From positions 468,477 through 532,476 of the forward strand of contig JARGSG010000037.1 of the NCBI GenBank assembly GCA_030374805.1: a stretch of 64,000 nucleotides of DNA. Reading direction: 5' to 3'. This DNA comes from Gracilaria gracilis. Its lineage: Eukaryota > Rhodophyta > Florideophyceae > Gracilariales > Gracilariaceae. Below, in pieces: positions 1 through 10,460 of the stretch. How positions within the stretch are numbered: position 1 is the first letter of the stretch; the number at the start of each line of letters is the position of its first letter. The notes beneath the pieces were generated by a model. That model was not told the DNA's origin. It saw only the letters and a list, made by a program, of their open reading frames with translations, and searched no databases. A program made the position numbers and the translations under genes.

Positions 1-1167
1 AACCCCGACCTGCCACCACCATAGACCGAGAGCCTCCTGGGGGGTATTACCCCCAGCGATGATGTCTTTAGCCGGTTTGGTTGGCAATTGGTGCGCTTCG
101 AGAGCACTTGTGGCAACTCGAGTTGCTTCGTTCAATCCCTCGGCATCGGTTCCAACAGAGTTAATATCGTCAATATATGGCAACAAAAGTCCGCGTCCGC
201 CCTCAAGCTCACTGTCCACAAGACACCGAAGGGAGCGAGGAGTTGATAGACCTGCCTTGTTAAGAACTGTGCAGGCAACAACTTGGGAGAGTGCAACCGC
301 AAAGGAGGCACCCATTGGCACACAACGAAGGCATGGGACGACAAACTTAGTACCAGATTGTACTCCGACGTCAGCTGCTGCGACTCGAGGCAAGCCCAAA
401 AAAGGGATGAGAAAGTCCGGCACTCGTAGTCGGTTGTAATACTGAGATATATCACATCCACTTAAGTGTAGTGATTCTCCCTGAGGTAGAAAGAAGCTGG
501 AGATTAGATCTGGGGAAGGGAGCTCAACGGCACTAGCCTCTGGTCGAAATAGCTTGTTTGAGCGGTTTCCCGCCCAGATGAGCCTCTGGGAACTGCCAAC
601 ACTCTTCCATACACCGAAAATGGAATTCTCAATTACTCCTTCGCCCGTCGCGCGGAACTCAATCATGTTCCCCTGGCGCATTCGTTCAAGCAGTCTCGGA
701 TAGTGACCCGGTTTTACCCCCTATATGCACGCGCTCAGCGAAGAGGTCAGGAGGGCCAATCGTCACGCGGCAAGAGAAGAAAATCCTTAGAAAGTCTGTA
801 CTGGTCACTAGGACCAAGGATATCCTGTAGGGTCTGCAGTGGCGGCTTGGGACGGTTTTGGCACCGGCTGCCATCTCCCAGTCCAGAAGGCAGTATTCAC
901 CGCGGTGCCCTAGCGTCCCCATAGCCTGCCGCTGGGATCAGAGTCCTGGCACTCTGACTCTCCAGCAGCAATCAACTCAGCTGTACGGGCCACCGCCTCC
1001 CGTACATGTGAGCGCCCAAACAATTCAGCATCAGCCACGGGTAAATGATGCCGCTGTTCTAGGCGAGCCACCCCCAAGCCAGCGCAGAGCTCGAGCGAGG
1101 CGCCTTCCAGAAGCGGACTCGCTGCTCCAATCGCGCGCTGGCAAGGAGGCATCAGGGCTTGAGCCAT
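1..1167 (-). pseudogene. DIRS-like pol (RT part), unit 1, frameshifted and cut by the window edge
   Basis: Equivalent of the reverse transcriptase region of unit 2. The likely start is the ATG at 1167, 3 nt after the stop codon of the gag-like frame. Read on the minus strand it encodes the RT palm with the aspartate motif (D-I-S-Q-Y-Y-N) and, further left, the catalytic Y-I-D-D box near 160-190. Around 290 the frame is open here, whereas unit 2 carries an extra G. Other single-base indels near 590, 640, 720, 750, 830 and 880 break it, so no single ORF spans it. Only the N-terminal two thirds of the RT is inside the window. Confidence 0.7.
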
Positions 1168-1170
1168 TGG

Positions 1171-2823
1171 TTATAGACTCTCTTGATCGCCCCCGATCCC
1201 CATGTACCCTAGTTTCTTCTCGTAGTACGCTGGCCGCTCTTTTGCTTCGAGGGAAGCCGCCCGTTCGAGCACGACTAACCGACGCACAAGTCGCTCTGCC
1301 GTTCCGGAGAACACTGCTGGATTGGGGATGAAACTCGTCTAGGAACGTTCCTAGGGCTAGTCCCGTTGCGAGTATCTCTCTCGAAAGGTGCATATCGGAG
1401 CCGTTCTTCTCTGTCCCGGCTGCCTTCACCGCGAGCGATTCCACCCAAGAGAGTATCGTCCCCGTTCTTGGACCAAAGTTTTATTTTTTGTGGTGCGATT
1501 CGCTCCGTGGCAGGGAAGCAAAGATGCCCGTTGATGCGACATTCTGGACGTATAACATACAGCGGACATTCCTCCAGCATAGCCTTGGACCTCAGCGGGT
1601 TTGGATTTAGGCCGTACGTCCTGCACACCATCTTTGAGAGCTGAACTCCAGCCTTGAAATGGCGCAAAAGCGCATAAAGCTCCGTAGGGGTTGTCACTTC
1701 CAGCCGCAGGGGCCCGTAAAACTGTTCGAAACGGCGCCCTCCCTGACGAAGAATGTGAACCATTTTCCTGGGAAGGCGAGTCCGAAAATCTTTTTGAACA
1801 TGACCTCCTTCTGAAGCAGAGCTGTTATCACTTTCCGAACCATCCGAGCCGGTATCAGAGGTACCTTGCGGAGGCGCGCGGCGCTTTTGGTCGACAGAAC
1901 CAAACGAAAGAGCGGGTGACGAGAGAGGCGAGGGAAGAACGCCACGTTTTCGTGACAGTCGTTCGTTCTTCAAGGCGTCCGGATTAGCAGCTGGATTGGG
2001 TACGGCGGTATGTGCCAAGCCATTTTTGATACCCTCAATTTCTTCATGAAGAAGACGTGAGAGATATCGACGGGCTCCTGCGCCCGAAGGTGAGACAGGC
2101 TGGCCCTCATTCAAAAAGGCTGCTAAGCTCCTCAACTCAGGTGTTTCCAGTTCGTCGAGATCGGCTTCGCTCCAAATAAGACGAAATTGCTCTTGGCGGC
2201 CTTCTTTGTCTTCCGCATAGTGCCGGCCAACAAACCCTCTTGCGGTAAGAACGGGAACACAGTCTTCCCAAAAAGCCACCATGCGCTCCACAGCCTCAGC
2301 TTTGCGGATTCCAGCCGTGTAGAAACGTGTAGGGTTCCCAGAGATATCTTTCTTTTGAACACATGCCAGGCCCATATTATCCAGCGTCTTGGCGATGATC
2401 CTTTTCAGACCAAATTTTTTTCTCGATAAGAAACTCTCTATCGAGAGCAAATCCCACCGCAGAGAAGCCTTGTTCCTCTGAAACTTGGGGCAGACCAAGC
2501 TCGGCGTAAGTCATCACATATGTCATCAACAGTTCTTTTTGAAGAACCAAAATCAAGATACGTATCTCTAAGAAGGGGGGAGTATGACATCCTTGTCATC
2601 GGTGTCATCAAATTGGAGGCTCTCTGCAGCTTCTTCGTCGAGGCATTCCCTAATTTTCTGCGCTAGACAGACTAGCTCTTGTACAGGAATCGAATTAAGA
2701 TGAGGGCGTAAGAACTCCGCCCAAGGCAAGGAACGAAAGAAGGAGCAGGAGACCATCTCCTTCGAGGGCCTTCACACGAGCATCGGCGTCGTCAGGCGCC
2801 ACAGCAAGAAAAGAACCAGGCAT
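1171..2823 (-). pseudogene. DIRS-like gag-like ORF, unit 1, frameshifted
   Basis: Copy of the intact 548-codon ORF at 6227-7873. The same start ATG (2823) and stop (1171) are present, but the frame is interrupted by one- or two-base insertions in homopolymers: an extra G near 2576, an extra G near 2488, extra Ts near 2416, and further changes near 1320 and 1460. The longest surviving pieces keep the middle and C-terminal part of the protein. Since the other unit is open throughout, this copy is either recently decayed or carries sequencing errors; the homopolymer bias favours the second reading. Confidence 0.75.
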
Positions 2824-3079
2824 TGTTGAATGATTAGTGTTTTATGCTGTAAAGGCTATTACAAAAGGAGAGAGCAGATGGTCTGACTCCAAACATTCTG
2901 CGAGTTCAGAGCTGTTCGAGAACCTTAAATGTAGGCGTCTTTGCACCCGTTCGAGATTTTCCATTAACACGAAACGCTCGATTAAAAGCGCATACTACTC
3001 TTCCCTGTAACGAAGGGGCGGATGACATCCAATTCCGTCTCTCAGCGATCAATTGAAAACCATTCTACGAAAATCCATT

Positions 3080-3226
3080 CAATTCACACACCGATTCTTC
3101 ATGGCACGCCCCAGTGGGCAAACGTTTTTTAACACAAGACCTCGTGTAGTACGACACGGGATAACGACAACAGCAGTACTACTGCTGTCGTAATGACAGC
3201 ATGCAGCCTGCTGTTCCAGTTTCCCC
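3080..3226. repeat. DIRS-like non-coding tail with inverted repeat
   Basis: This 147-bp segment follows the recombinase stop and abuts the start of unit 1. It contains a 9-bp perfect inverted repeat (3170-3178 with 3180-3188, one-base centre) set in a Cys/Gly-codon-free, coding-poor context. DIRS elements carry internal complementary regions and split repeats near the end, and this may be that region. I could not match it by eye to the element's 5' leader. Confidence 0.4.
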
Positions 3227-4237
3227 TTATCTGGAGCTCTTCCAGAGCTCTGCCTTATGTTTCAACACTTTTGAAACCTGTCTGGGAAGTTTGGTCTGAA
3301 CCAGTAGTGCCTTTCCAGCGTTTAGATACCGTCTGCACGATTTCTCAGATTCCCAGCGTCCCTTGAACTTCACCTCTTGAAACGTACTTCCAGTCAACCA
3401 ATCATGAGTAGCACCACCATGGCGAAGTGAATGAAGCGTGTAGCCGTATTCGCTGAGACGTAGATCACGTAGAGAGTGTTCAAACCGACGGTTAAGTTGA
3501 GCATATGATAAAGAGAACAAAGGCAATTTTGAGGAGCAGCGTGCACGAGCAACAATCCAACTTTTCAGCTTCGTCAACAACAAGTTGTCTGACAAAGGGA
3601 CGTACTGCAGGCCGGCCTGTTTTTTGCCTCCCAAATAGCACAACCCTGCACGAAATGGGGTCGTTTGGACCGAGAGTACTGTTCCCATATGAAAAACTGA
3701 GGTCCTTCACTCGAAGCTTAGAAATTTCACTAGCACGAAGATAGCCATGAAACCCCCAGCCCTATAGCAAGACGCAGCCTCCTTGTCTCCATTTGTCCAA
3801 AGTACCTGAGAAATAGCATCAGCTATTTCTTTTGACACAGGTGGTGGAGATAATGATGGCACTCCTTTGTCCCACCCACTGACTGCTTGCCTTCCTTCTC
3901 GAAGTAGGCCTTTCAGGCAAGGGACAAAAAATTCAAGACCATAAACAGTACAACGATAGAGCTGGAGCTGTCCACGACGAGGATTTAGTGCATGAAGCTC
4001 GAGTCCGAAATCGCTCAGAACCTCGTCCAATGAAAGAATGGTGCTTACATGCGGCTCATAAATTTCAAGCCATGAACAAAAGGCTAGTGTCCCTTTTCTG
4101 TACGCTTTCAAACTGGCCGGTTTAAGGTGCTGTTCTCGAAGCCAGTTGATTCCAAACACTTTCCCTTTTATAAAGAGATGGGCACCTCCAGCGCGCCGGA
4201 AGGCCCGCTCAATGGCAGAAAAATCTTGATGGCGCAT
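3227..4237 (-). pseudogene. Tyrosine recombinase (YR) of the DIRS-like element, frameshifted
   Basis: Replaces the DDE integrase of LTR elements and would join the circular cDNA to the chromosome. The ATG at 4237 overlaps the end of the RNase H frame by 29 nt. The N-terminal SAM-like core-binding half is open to about 3710. The catalytic half continues in other frames: an L-R-A-S-E-I motif (first catalytic Arg) near 3740, then H-S-L-R-H-G-G (His-x-x-Arg box) near 3430, and G-R-W followed by S-C-R-R-Y-L with the nucleophilic Tyr near 3320. All key residues are present but spread over at least three frames near 3690-3750, so this copy is inactive unless the indels are sequence errors. Confidence 0.75.
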
Positions 4238-6223
4238 CACTAGGATTGAATTCCGACGGGATCCAATGTCCAAGTAGAAGAAAATCCGAGGCGAGCTCCT
4301 GGGCTGCGATTTGTCGGCGAGTGGTGTTCAGTTTCCGCGACGTAGACCGGCCTTTAGCAAGAGCCCCAAGAGCGACGGTGTTGTCCTCTAACAATGGTAT
4401 TCGATGTCCGGCTGTCTTTGTAGATCGACTGGCGTGACGAGCAGCAAGTAAGCAGGCTTTAAGCTCAAGGTGATTAATGTGGACATTCGTAAAACGCCAT
4501 TTCGTCTTAATGGCAGTCTTAAACCGCTGACGCGCAATTGCTTGCTTGAAAACGGTCAGAAACCGTGACGCGGCCGCTACTAACATCATCCATGAGGTGT
4601 AAGGTCGCGTCCGCTCTGTTATGATCTACTGTCGTTCCATGCAGAGAGGAATACCACCCTTTCCTGGCTCTACATTCAGATATGTCTTTCAAGAAAGGGT
4701 GCGGATCGTTAATATCAGCATAGGTTACCCCTCCTCCCGAAGGGCAAGCATCCACTGCATAAGTCCTAGTTGACAATGGTCTTCGTAGGTCGGCATACAG
4801 GAGCGGGAAGAGGTCCAACATCATCTCGAGCTCGGTTATATGGCAAGGTTCTAGCTTTTTCTGTTTCGTCCAAGGCTTCGAGGAAGCGAAGTCATGAACA
4901 CTGCTTAACAAAGAGAGACAAAAACGTCGAAGAAGCGACGGCCATACCCAAAGACCGATCAGAGCCTGCATTTCCTTCGGCGAAACAAAGCGCTTGCTGA
5001 TCATTCCCTCAGTTTCGCGCAGAAGGCCGGACAGCAGTAGAAGGCTTAACTGTCAGAACCCCGACCTGCCACCACCATAGACCGAGAGCCTCCTGGGGGG
5101 TATTACCCCCGAGCGATGATGTCTTTAGCCGGTTTGGTTGGCAATTGGTGCGCTTCGAGAGCACTTGTGGCAACTCGAGTTGCTTCGTTCAATCCCTCGG
5201 CATCGGTTCCAACAGAGTTAATATCGTCAATATATGGCAACAAAAGTCCGCGTCCGCCCTCAAGCTCACTGTCCACAAGACACCGAAGGGAGCGAGGAGT
5301 TGATAGACCTGCCTTGTTAAGAACTGTGCAGGCAACAACTTGGGAGAGGTGCAACCGCAAAGGAGGCACCCATTGGCACACAACGAAGGCATGGGACGAC
5401 AAACTTAGTACCAGATTGTACTCCGACGTCAGCTGCTGCGACTCGAGGCAAGCCCAAAAAAGGGATGAGAAAGTCCGGCACTCGTAGTCGGTTGTAATAC
5501 TGAGATATATCACATCCACTTAAGTGTAGTGATTCTCCCTGAGGTAGAAAGAAGCTGGAGATTAGATCTGGGGAAGGGAGCTCAACGGCACTAGCCTCTG
5601 GTCGAAATAGCTTGTTTGAGCGGTTTCCCGCCCAGATGAGCCTCTGGGAAGCTGCCAACACTCTTCCATACACCGAAAATGGAATTCTCAAATTACTCCT
5701 TCGCCCGTCGCGCGGAACTCAATCATGTTCCCCTGGCGCATTCGTTCAAGCAGTCTCGGATAGTGACCCGGTTTTACCCCTATATGCACGCGCTCAGCGA
5801 AGAGGTCAGGAGGCCAATCGTCACGCGGCAAGAGAAGAAAATCCTTAGAAAGTCTGTACTGGTCACTAGGACCAAGGATATCCTGTAGGTCTGCAGTGGC
5901 GGCTTGGGACGGTTTTGGCACCGCTGCCATCTCCCAGTCCAGAAGGCAGTATTCACCCTCGGTGCCTAGCGTCCCCATAGCCTGCCGCTGGATCAGAGTC
6001 CTGGCACTCTGACTCTCCAGCAGCAATCAACTCAGCTGTTACGGGCCACCGCCTCCCGTACATGTGAGCGCCCAAACAATTCAGCATCAGCCACGGGTAA
6101 ATGATGCCGCTGTTCAGGCGAGCCACCCCCCAAGCCAGCGCAGAGCTCGAGCGAGGCGCCTTCCAGAAGCGGACTCGCTGCTCCAATCGCGCGCTGGCAA
6201 GGAGGCATCAGGGCTTGAGCCAT
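4209..6223 (-). pseudogene. DIRS-like pol: reverse transcriptase plus RNase H, frameshifted
   Basis: The likely start ATG (6223) lies 3 nt after the gag-like stop. The RT spans roughly 5700-5100: R-L-I-W-A-G-N-R near 5630, the catalytic S-G-C-D-I-S-Q-Y-Y-N box near 5510, and L-P-Y-I-D-D near 5230. RNase H follows: A-V-D-A-C-P-S-G-G-G near 4750, H-L-E-L-K-A near 4460, L-L-E-D-N-T near 4390 and P-S-D-A-P-S-R near 4220, which give the expected acidic active-site residues. An extra G near 5349 breaks the RT relative to unit 1, and more shifts lie near 5110, 5690, 6010 and 4560. The domains are complete, so one continuous ORF probably existed. Confidence 0.8.
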
Positions 6224-6226
6224 TGG

Positions 6227-7873
6227 TTATAGACTCTCTTGATCGCCCCCGATCCCCATGTACCCTAGTTTCTTCTCGTAGTACGCTGGCCGCTCTTTTG
6301 CTTCGAGGGAAGCCGCCCGTTCGAGCACGACTAACCGACGCACAAGTCGCTCTGCCGTTCCGGAGAACACTGCTGGATTGGGATGAAACTCGTCTAGGAA
6401 CGTTCCTAGGGCTAGTCCCGTTGCGAGTATCTCTCTCGAAAGGTGCATATCGGAGCCGTTCTTCTCTGTCCCGGCTGCCTTCACCGCGAGCGATTCCACC
6501 CAAGAGAGTATCGTCCCGTTCTTGGACCAAAGTTTTATTTTTTGTGGTGCGATTCGCTCCGTGGCAGGGAAGCAAAGATGCCCGTTGATGCGACATTCTG
6601 GACGTATAACATACAGCGGACATTCCTCCAGCATAGCCTTGGACCTCAGCGGGTTTGGATTTAGGCCGTACGTCCTGCACACCATCTTTGAGAGCTGAAC
6701 TCCAGCCTTGAAATGGCGCAAAAGCGCATAAAGCTCCGTAGGGGTTGTCACTTCCAGCCGCAGGGGCCCGTAAAACTGTTCGAAACGGCGCCCTCCCTGA
6801 CGAAGAATGTGAACCATTTTCCTGGGAAGGCGAGTCCGAAAATCTTTTTGAACATGACCTCCTTCTGAAGCAGAGCTGTTATCACTTTCCGAACCATCCG
6901 AGCCGGTATCAGAGGTACCTTGCGGAGGCGCGCGGCGCTTTTGGTCGACAGAACCAAACGAAAGAGCGGGTGACGAGAGAGGCGAGGGAAGAACGCCATG
7001 TTTTCGTGACAGTCGTTCGTTCTTCAAGGCGTCCGGATTAGCAGCTGGATTGGGTACGGCGGTATGTGCCAAGCCATTTTTGATACCCTCAATTTCTTCA
7101 TGAAGAAGACGTGAGAGATATCGACGGGCTCCTGCGCCCGAAGGTGAGACAGGCTGGCCCTCATTCAAAAAGGCTGCTAAGCTCCTCAACTCAGGTGTTT
7201 CCAGTTCGTCGAGATCGGCTTCGCTCCAAATAAGACGAAATTGCTCTTGGCGGCCTTCTTTGTCTTCCGCATAGTGCCGGCCAACAAACCCTCTTGCGGT
7301 AAGAACGGGAACACAGTCTTCCCAAAAAGCCACCATGCGCTCCACAGCCTCAGCTTTGCGGATTCCAGCCGTGTAGAAACGTGTAGGGTTCCCAGAGATA
7401 TCTTTCTTTTGAACACATGCCAGGCCCATATTATCCAGCGTCTTGGCGATGATCCTTGTCAGACCAAATTTTTTCTCGATAAGAAACTCTCTATCGAGAG
7501 CAAATCCCACCGCAGAGAAGCCTTGTTCCTCTGAAACTTGGGCAGACCAAGCTCGGCGTAAGTCATCACATATGTCATCAACAGTTCTTTTTGAAGAACC
7601 AAAATCAAGATACGTATCTCTAAGAAGGGGGAGTATGACATCCTTGTCATCGGTGTCATCAAATTGGAGGCTCTCTGCAGCTTCTTCGTCGAGGCATTCC
7701 CTAATTTTCTGCGCTAGACAGACTAGCTCCTGTACAGGAATCGAATTAAGATGAGGGCGTAAGAACTCCGCCCAAGGCAAGGAACGAAAGAAGAGCAGGA
7801 GACCATCTCCTTCGAGGGCCTTCAAACGAGCATCGGCGTCGTCAGGCGCCACAGCAAGAAAAGAACCAGGCAT
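6227..7873 (-). CDS. Gag-like ORF1 of the DIRS-like element (548 aa)
   Basis: First ORF of the element, open from the ATG at 7873 to the TAA at 6227. No named domain is recognisable by sequence. The N-terminal 150 residues are acidic and leucine-rich (E-C-L-D-E-E-A-A-E). A Ser/Asp-rich stretch (G-S-D-G-S-E-S-D-N) follows near residues 300-330. A basic, aromatic segment (R-R-F-E-Q-F-Y-G-P-L-R) and two clustered cysteines near residue 425 (E-C-P then P-E-C-R) lie in the C-terminal half. There is no CCHC zinc knuckle. By position it is the structural Gag-like protein; the assignment is by context only. Unit 1 carries a broken copy at 1171-2823. Confidence 0.7.
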   Translation of the reverse strand: MPGSFLAVAPDDADARLKALEGDGLLLFFRSLPWAEFLRPHLNSIPVQELVCLAQKIRECLDEEAAESLQFDDTDDKDVILPLLRDTYLDFGSSKRTVDDICDDLRRAWSAQVSEEQGFSAVGFALDREFLIEKKFGLTRIIAKTLDNMGLACVQKKDISGNPTRFYTAGIRKAEAVERMVAFWEDCVPVLTARGFVGRHYAEDKEGRQEQFRLIWSEADLDELETPELRSLAAFLNEGQPVSPSGAGARRYLSRLLHEEIEGIKNGLAHTAVPNPAANPDALKNERLSRKHGVLPSPLSSPALSFGSVDQKRRAPPQGTSDTGSDGSESDNSSASEGGHVQKDFRTRLPRKMVHILRQGGRRFEQFYGPLRLEVTTPTELYALLRHFKAGVQLSKMVCRTYGLNPNPLRSKAMLEECPLYVIRPECRINGHLCFPATERIAPQKIKLWSKNGTILSWVESLAVKAAGTEKNGSDMHLSREILATGLALGTFLDEFHPNPAVFSGTAERLVRRLVVLERAASLEAKERPAYYEKKLGYMGIGGDQESL

Positions 7874-8129
7874 TGTTGAATGATTAGTGTTTTATGCTGT
7901 AAAGGCTATTACAAAAGGAGAGAGCAGATGGTCTGACTCCAAACATTCTGCGAGTTCAGAGCTGTTCGAGAACCTTAAATGTAGGCGTCTTTGCACCCGT
8001 TCGAGATTTTCCATTAACACGAAACGCTCGATTAAAAGCGCATACTACTCTTCCCTGTAACGAAGGGGCGGATGACATCCAATTCCGTCTCTCAGCGATC
8101 AATTGAAAACCATTCTACGAAAATCCATT

Positions 8130-8669
8130 TTCCCCTGGCTGGAGGGACTCCTGGCCGTATATCAAGTGGGTGGTACTGCTGAACGCCACCAACGAAAGCA
8201 TTGGGACGCGCGCACCGAGCCAAACGCAGACGTGCCAGAAACTCAGTCCGAGATATAAAAGCACGATCAATACCGGAGCGAGTAGCTCCCAGAAAAGTAC
8301 AAGCAGCACCACCGGAATGCGCTGCCGCGAGACAAGCGACGAGAAGGACCCGTCGCGCAGCGACCGGCCTGCACGGCCTGTTAGCGCGTCGCGCAGGTGC
8401 GCGCGCAAGTCCTGCTTTATCTTGCGCACCGCCGCCAGCTGATCTGTTAACGGGTACACGTTCACTAAGGGATCATCCTCCCTCTGGTTTTCGCGAACTT
8501 CAGTTTTCCCGAGTTGTGCTGCGTAGACGGAGATGGGGCGGTTTGCGTTCCGCCACAACATGAACTCAAACGCCCTCTTGTGCTCGTTGCGCAAGCCGGC
8601 CGCCGAAGGGATGAAGGGGGAGTTTGGCATAGTGTTTTGGATAGCGTTTCGGTTCGGGTTCCTTAACAT
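8130..8669 (-). pseudogene. Host membrane-protein gene truncated by the DIRS-like insertion
   Basis: An ORF opens with ATG at 8669 and reads 180 codons before entering the transposon end at 8129; the last few codons and the stop at 8115 come from the element. The N-terminal 120 residues are polar (asparagine-rich start, then K-I-K-Q-D-L-R-A-H-L). They are followed by a strongly hydrophobic stretch from about residue 118 with two probable transmembrane helices (V-V-L-L-V-L-F-W-E-L-L and L-I-V-L-L-Y-L-G-L). I do not recognise the family. The missing C-terminus would lie left of the window. The first 17 codons are repeated at 18594-18645 in the duplicated block, where the rest is absent. Confidence 0.5.
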
Positions 8670-9852
8670 GATGTGAACATGACGTTGGCACGAGACGCAG
8701 AAAGGGTGCGACTAGGAAGCATGCTCGTTTTCTTCGGGATTGAATGCCATCATCGCATGGACAAAGCCGATACCGGACGCGTGGAGTAATCCAGTTGGTG
8801 ATGTCATACAGCGTTCATCGGAACCTGTGCTCAACTTGTAGCATGGCATACAAAGGCAAACGGTAAGGGAAACGCTAGCCCTCTTAGCGTTCCGCAAACC
8901 TTTAACCTTCTCACCCGCAAGTGAGAGCAGGAGAGAAGGTAATGTATAGATCCGTAGAAGGAGAGAACGCAACGAAGGCGAAACGAGCCCGTAACTCCGA
9001 TCAAAGATTTTGCGCCTGCCCCTATCTAACCTCTTACAAATTGGCGCGAAAATCGACGGAATCGGAATCACACGTAATGGTGGGAACAGAGAATTGCACA
9101 AAGCCCCCCCTAAGGTTAACGTTCGCTACCAACGGTAACGTTGAACGTTACCTTCGCAATGCGAAGTTCGCATGTCGCACAGCATCCGTGCTCCGGGTGT
9201 GCCCCGACGGGATCAAAAGATTGACTTCAATCCTGAAGGAATCACCTTTGAGCCCTCGTGTCGCATGGGCATGTCACTCCGACGACAATCGAGGTGATTC
9301 ACTTCGATTGTCGTACCTGGATGCAACCGGGGCTTCAGATGTCAAGGCGAGGGCAAGCAAACGAGATTCGCCCCACTCGTAGATACTCAACCATACTCTA
9401 TTGCCATGATCGCAGAGCAGATGTGAAAGTCATCAAGTGGAGCTGACAAAGACGGCATCATGAATTTTCGGAGAGCACATGTGCTTCTAAACGGCCGGGT
9501 CTCTGCTCCGAACCGCGATTCAATGCACACACACATACACCCCCCAACTATATAGTTACTACAACAGGGAACCCTGGGAAGGGTTCCCAAAGGGAAAGAA
9601 TATTGTGGAGTTGGCAAAAGTTGTATTCTAAATCATTGTGTCGAGGTTGGAGCAGATACAACTATGCTCCCCCGGCCCATTAATAGGAAGTCGACAGAGG
9701 TCCCAAATCTCACGGGCGCGTATATTCGTCGCACAATGCTTTCCTTAGCGCTTCTGTTATTCAATGGCATTTACTGTTTGTTACTTGTTCCGGTTATGGT
9801 TCGCTTCGGGACCTACATTTTCTTTTCTGATCCTGAATAGCCACATAAGCGA
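8670..9852. other. Gene-free interval with short palindromes and E2F-like and Myb-like motifs
   Basis: No convincing ORF. The interval contains an E2F-like box (TTGGCGCGAAAA, 9041-9052) and a cluster of AACG/CGTT inverted motifs at 9118-9152, including TACCAACGGTAACG. A near-perfect 33-nt palindrome lies at 9282-9314. It is the upstream side of the membrane-protein gene and the downstream side of the Asp/Lys-tract gene, so the boxes may once have served the former. Confidence 0.45.
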
Positions 9853-10428
9853 TCATTCTTCGTAAGGAAGTAACATCTCAACATCGTCCGCAGATTCCAT
9901 CTTGCACTCGTTCGGCGCGACCATCACCACCCTACTGCCTCCACGACGCTTGACACACATATTCTCACTTGATGCCACACATTCGAACTTGGGCTCACAT
10001 GTACGCGGCTTGCATCGCCCGCTGGTTGCACCTGCATCTTCCATGTCGTAACACTCACCGCCTTTTTGGGTGGTGAGTTGGCACGCACAGAATTCATCGG
10101 CCTTAGCGTCATCGTTTTGTCCGCTCAAACCGTAATCGATGTCGGTGTTACTCTTGTTGCTATCATCGTCATCCTTCGGGAGTGGTACGCGGCCCTTCTT
10201 TTTCTTATCGTGTTCTTCATCGTCGTCATCATCATCGTTCTTGCGGCCTTTGTTTCTCTTGTCATCGTCGTCATCATCGTCGCCATCATCGTTCTTGCGG
10301 CCCTTCTTTTTCTTTTCATCGTCATCATCGTCGTTATCGTCATCGTTCTTGCGGCCCTTCTTTTTCTTTTCATCGTCGTCATCGTCGTTATCGTCATCGT
10401 TCTTGCGGCCCTTCTTTTTCTTGTCACC

Positions 10429-10460
<32 letters not shown>

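Larger units (their letters stand above)
1..3079 (-). mobile_element. DIRS-like tyrosine-recombinase retrotransposon, unit 1 (partial)
   Basis: This stretch repeats 5057-8129 almost base for base, in the same orientation, so it is a second unit of the element described at 3080-8129. Identity stops exactly at 3079/8129. Position 1 corresponds to 5057, so the RNase H and recombinase parts lie off the left edge. Compared with unit 2 it has many one-base gains in homopolymers (for example in G runs near 2576 and 2488 and a T run near 2416) that break the gag-like frame. In other places (near 290) it keeps the RT frame that unit 2 has lost. Head-to-tail units are what integration of a circular DIRS intermediate into an existing copy would give (inference). 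Confidence 0.85.
3080..8129 (-). mobile_element. DIRS-like tyrosine-recombinase retrotransposon, unit 2 (complete unit, about 5.05 kb)
   Basis: Minus-strand order from its 5' end at 8129: leader (8129-7874), gag-like ORF (7873-6227), RT plus RNase H (6223-4209), tyrosine recombinase (4237-3227), then a non-coding tail with an inverted repeat (3226-3080). RT, RNase H and a tyrosine recombinase with no DDE integrase define the DIRS order of retrotransposons. The right boundary at 8129 is placed by loss of identity with unit 1 at 3079. Beyond it the sequence enters a host gene (8130-8669). No long terminal repeats are seen. The pol and recombinase frames are broken by small indels. Confidence 0.85.
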
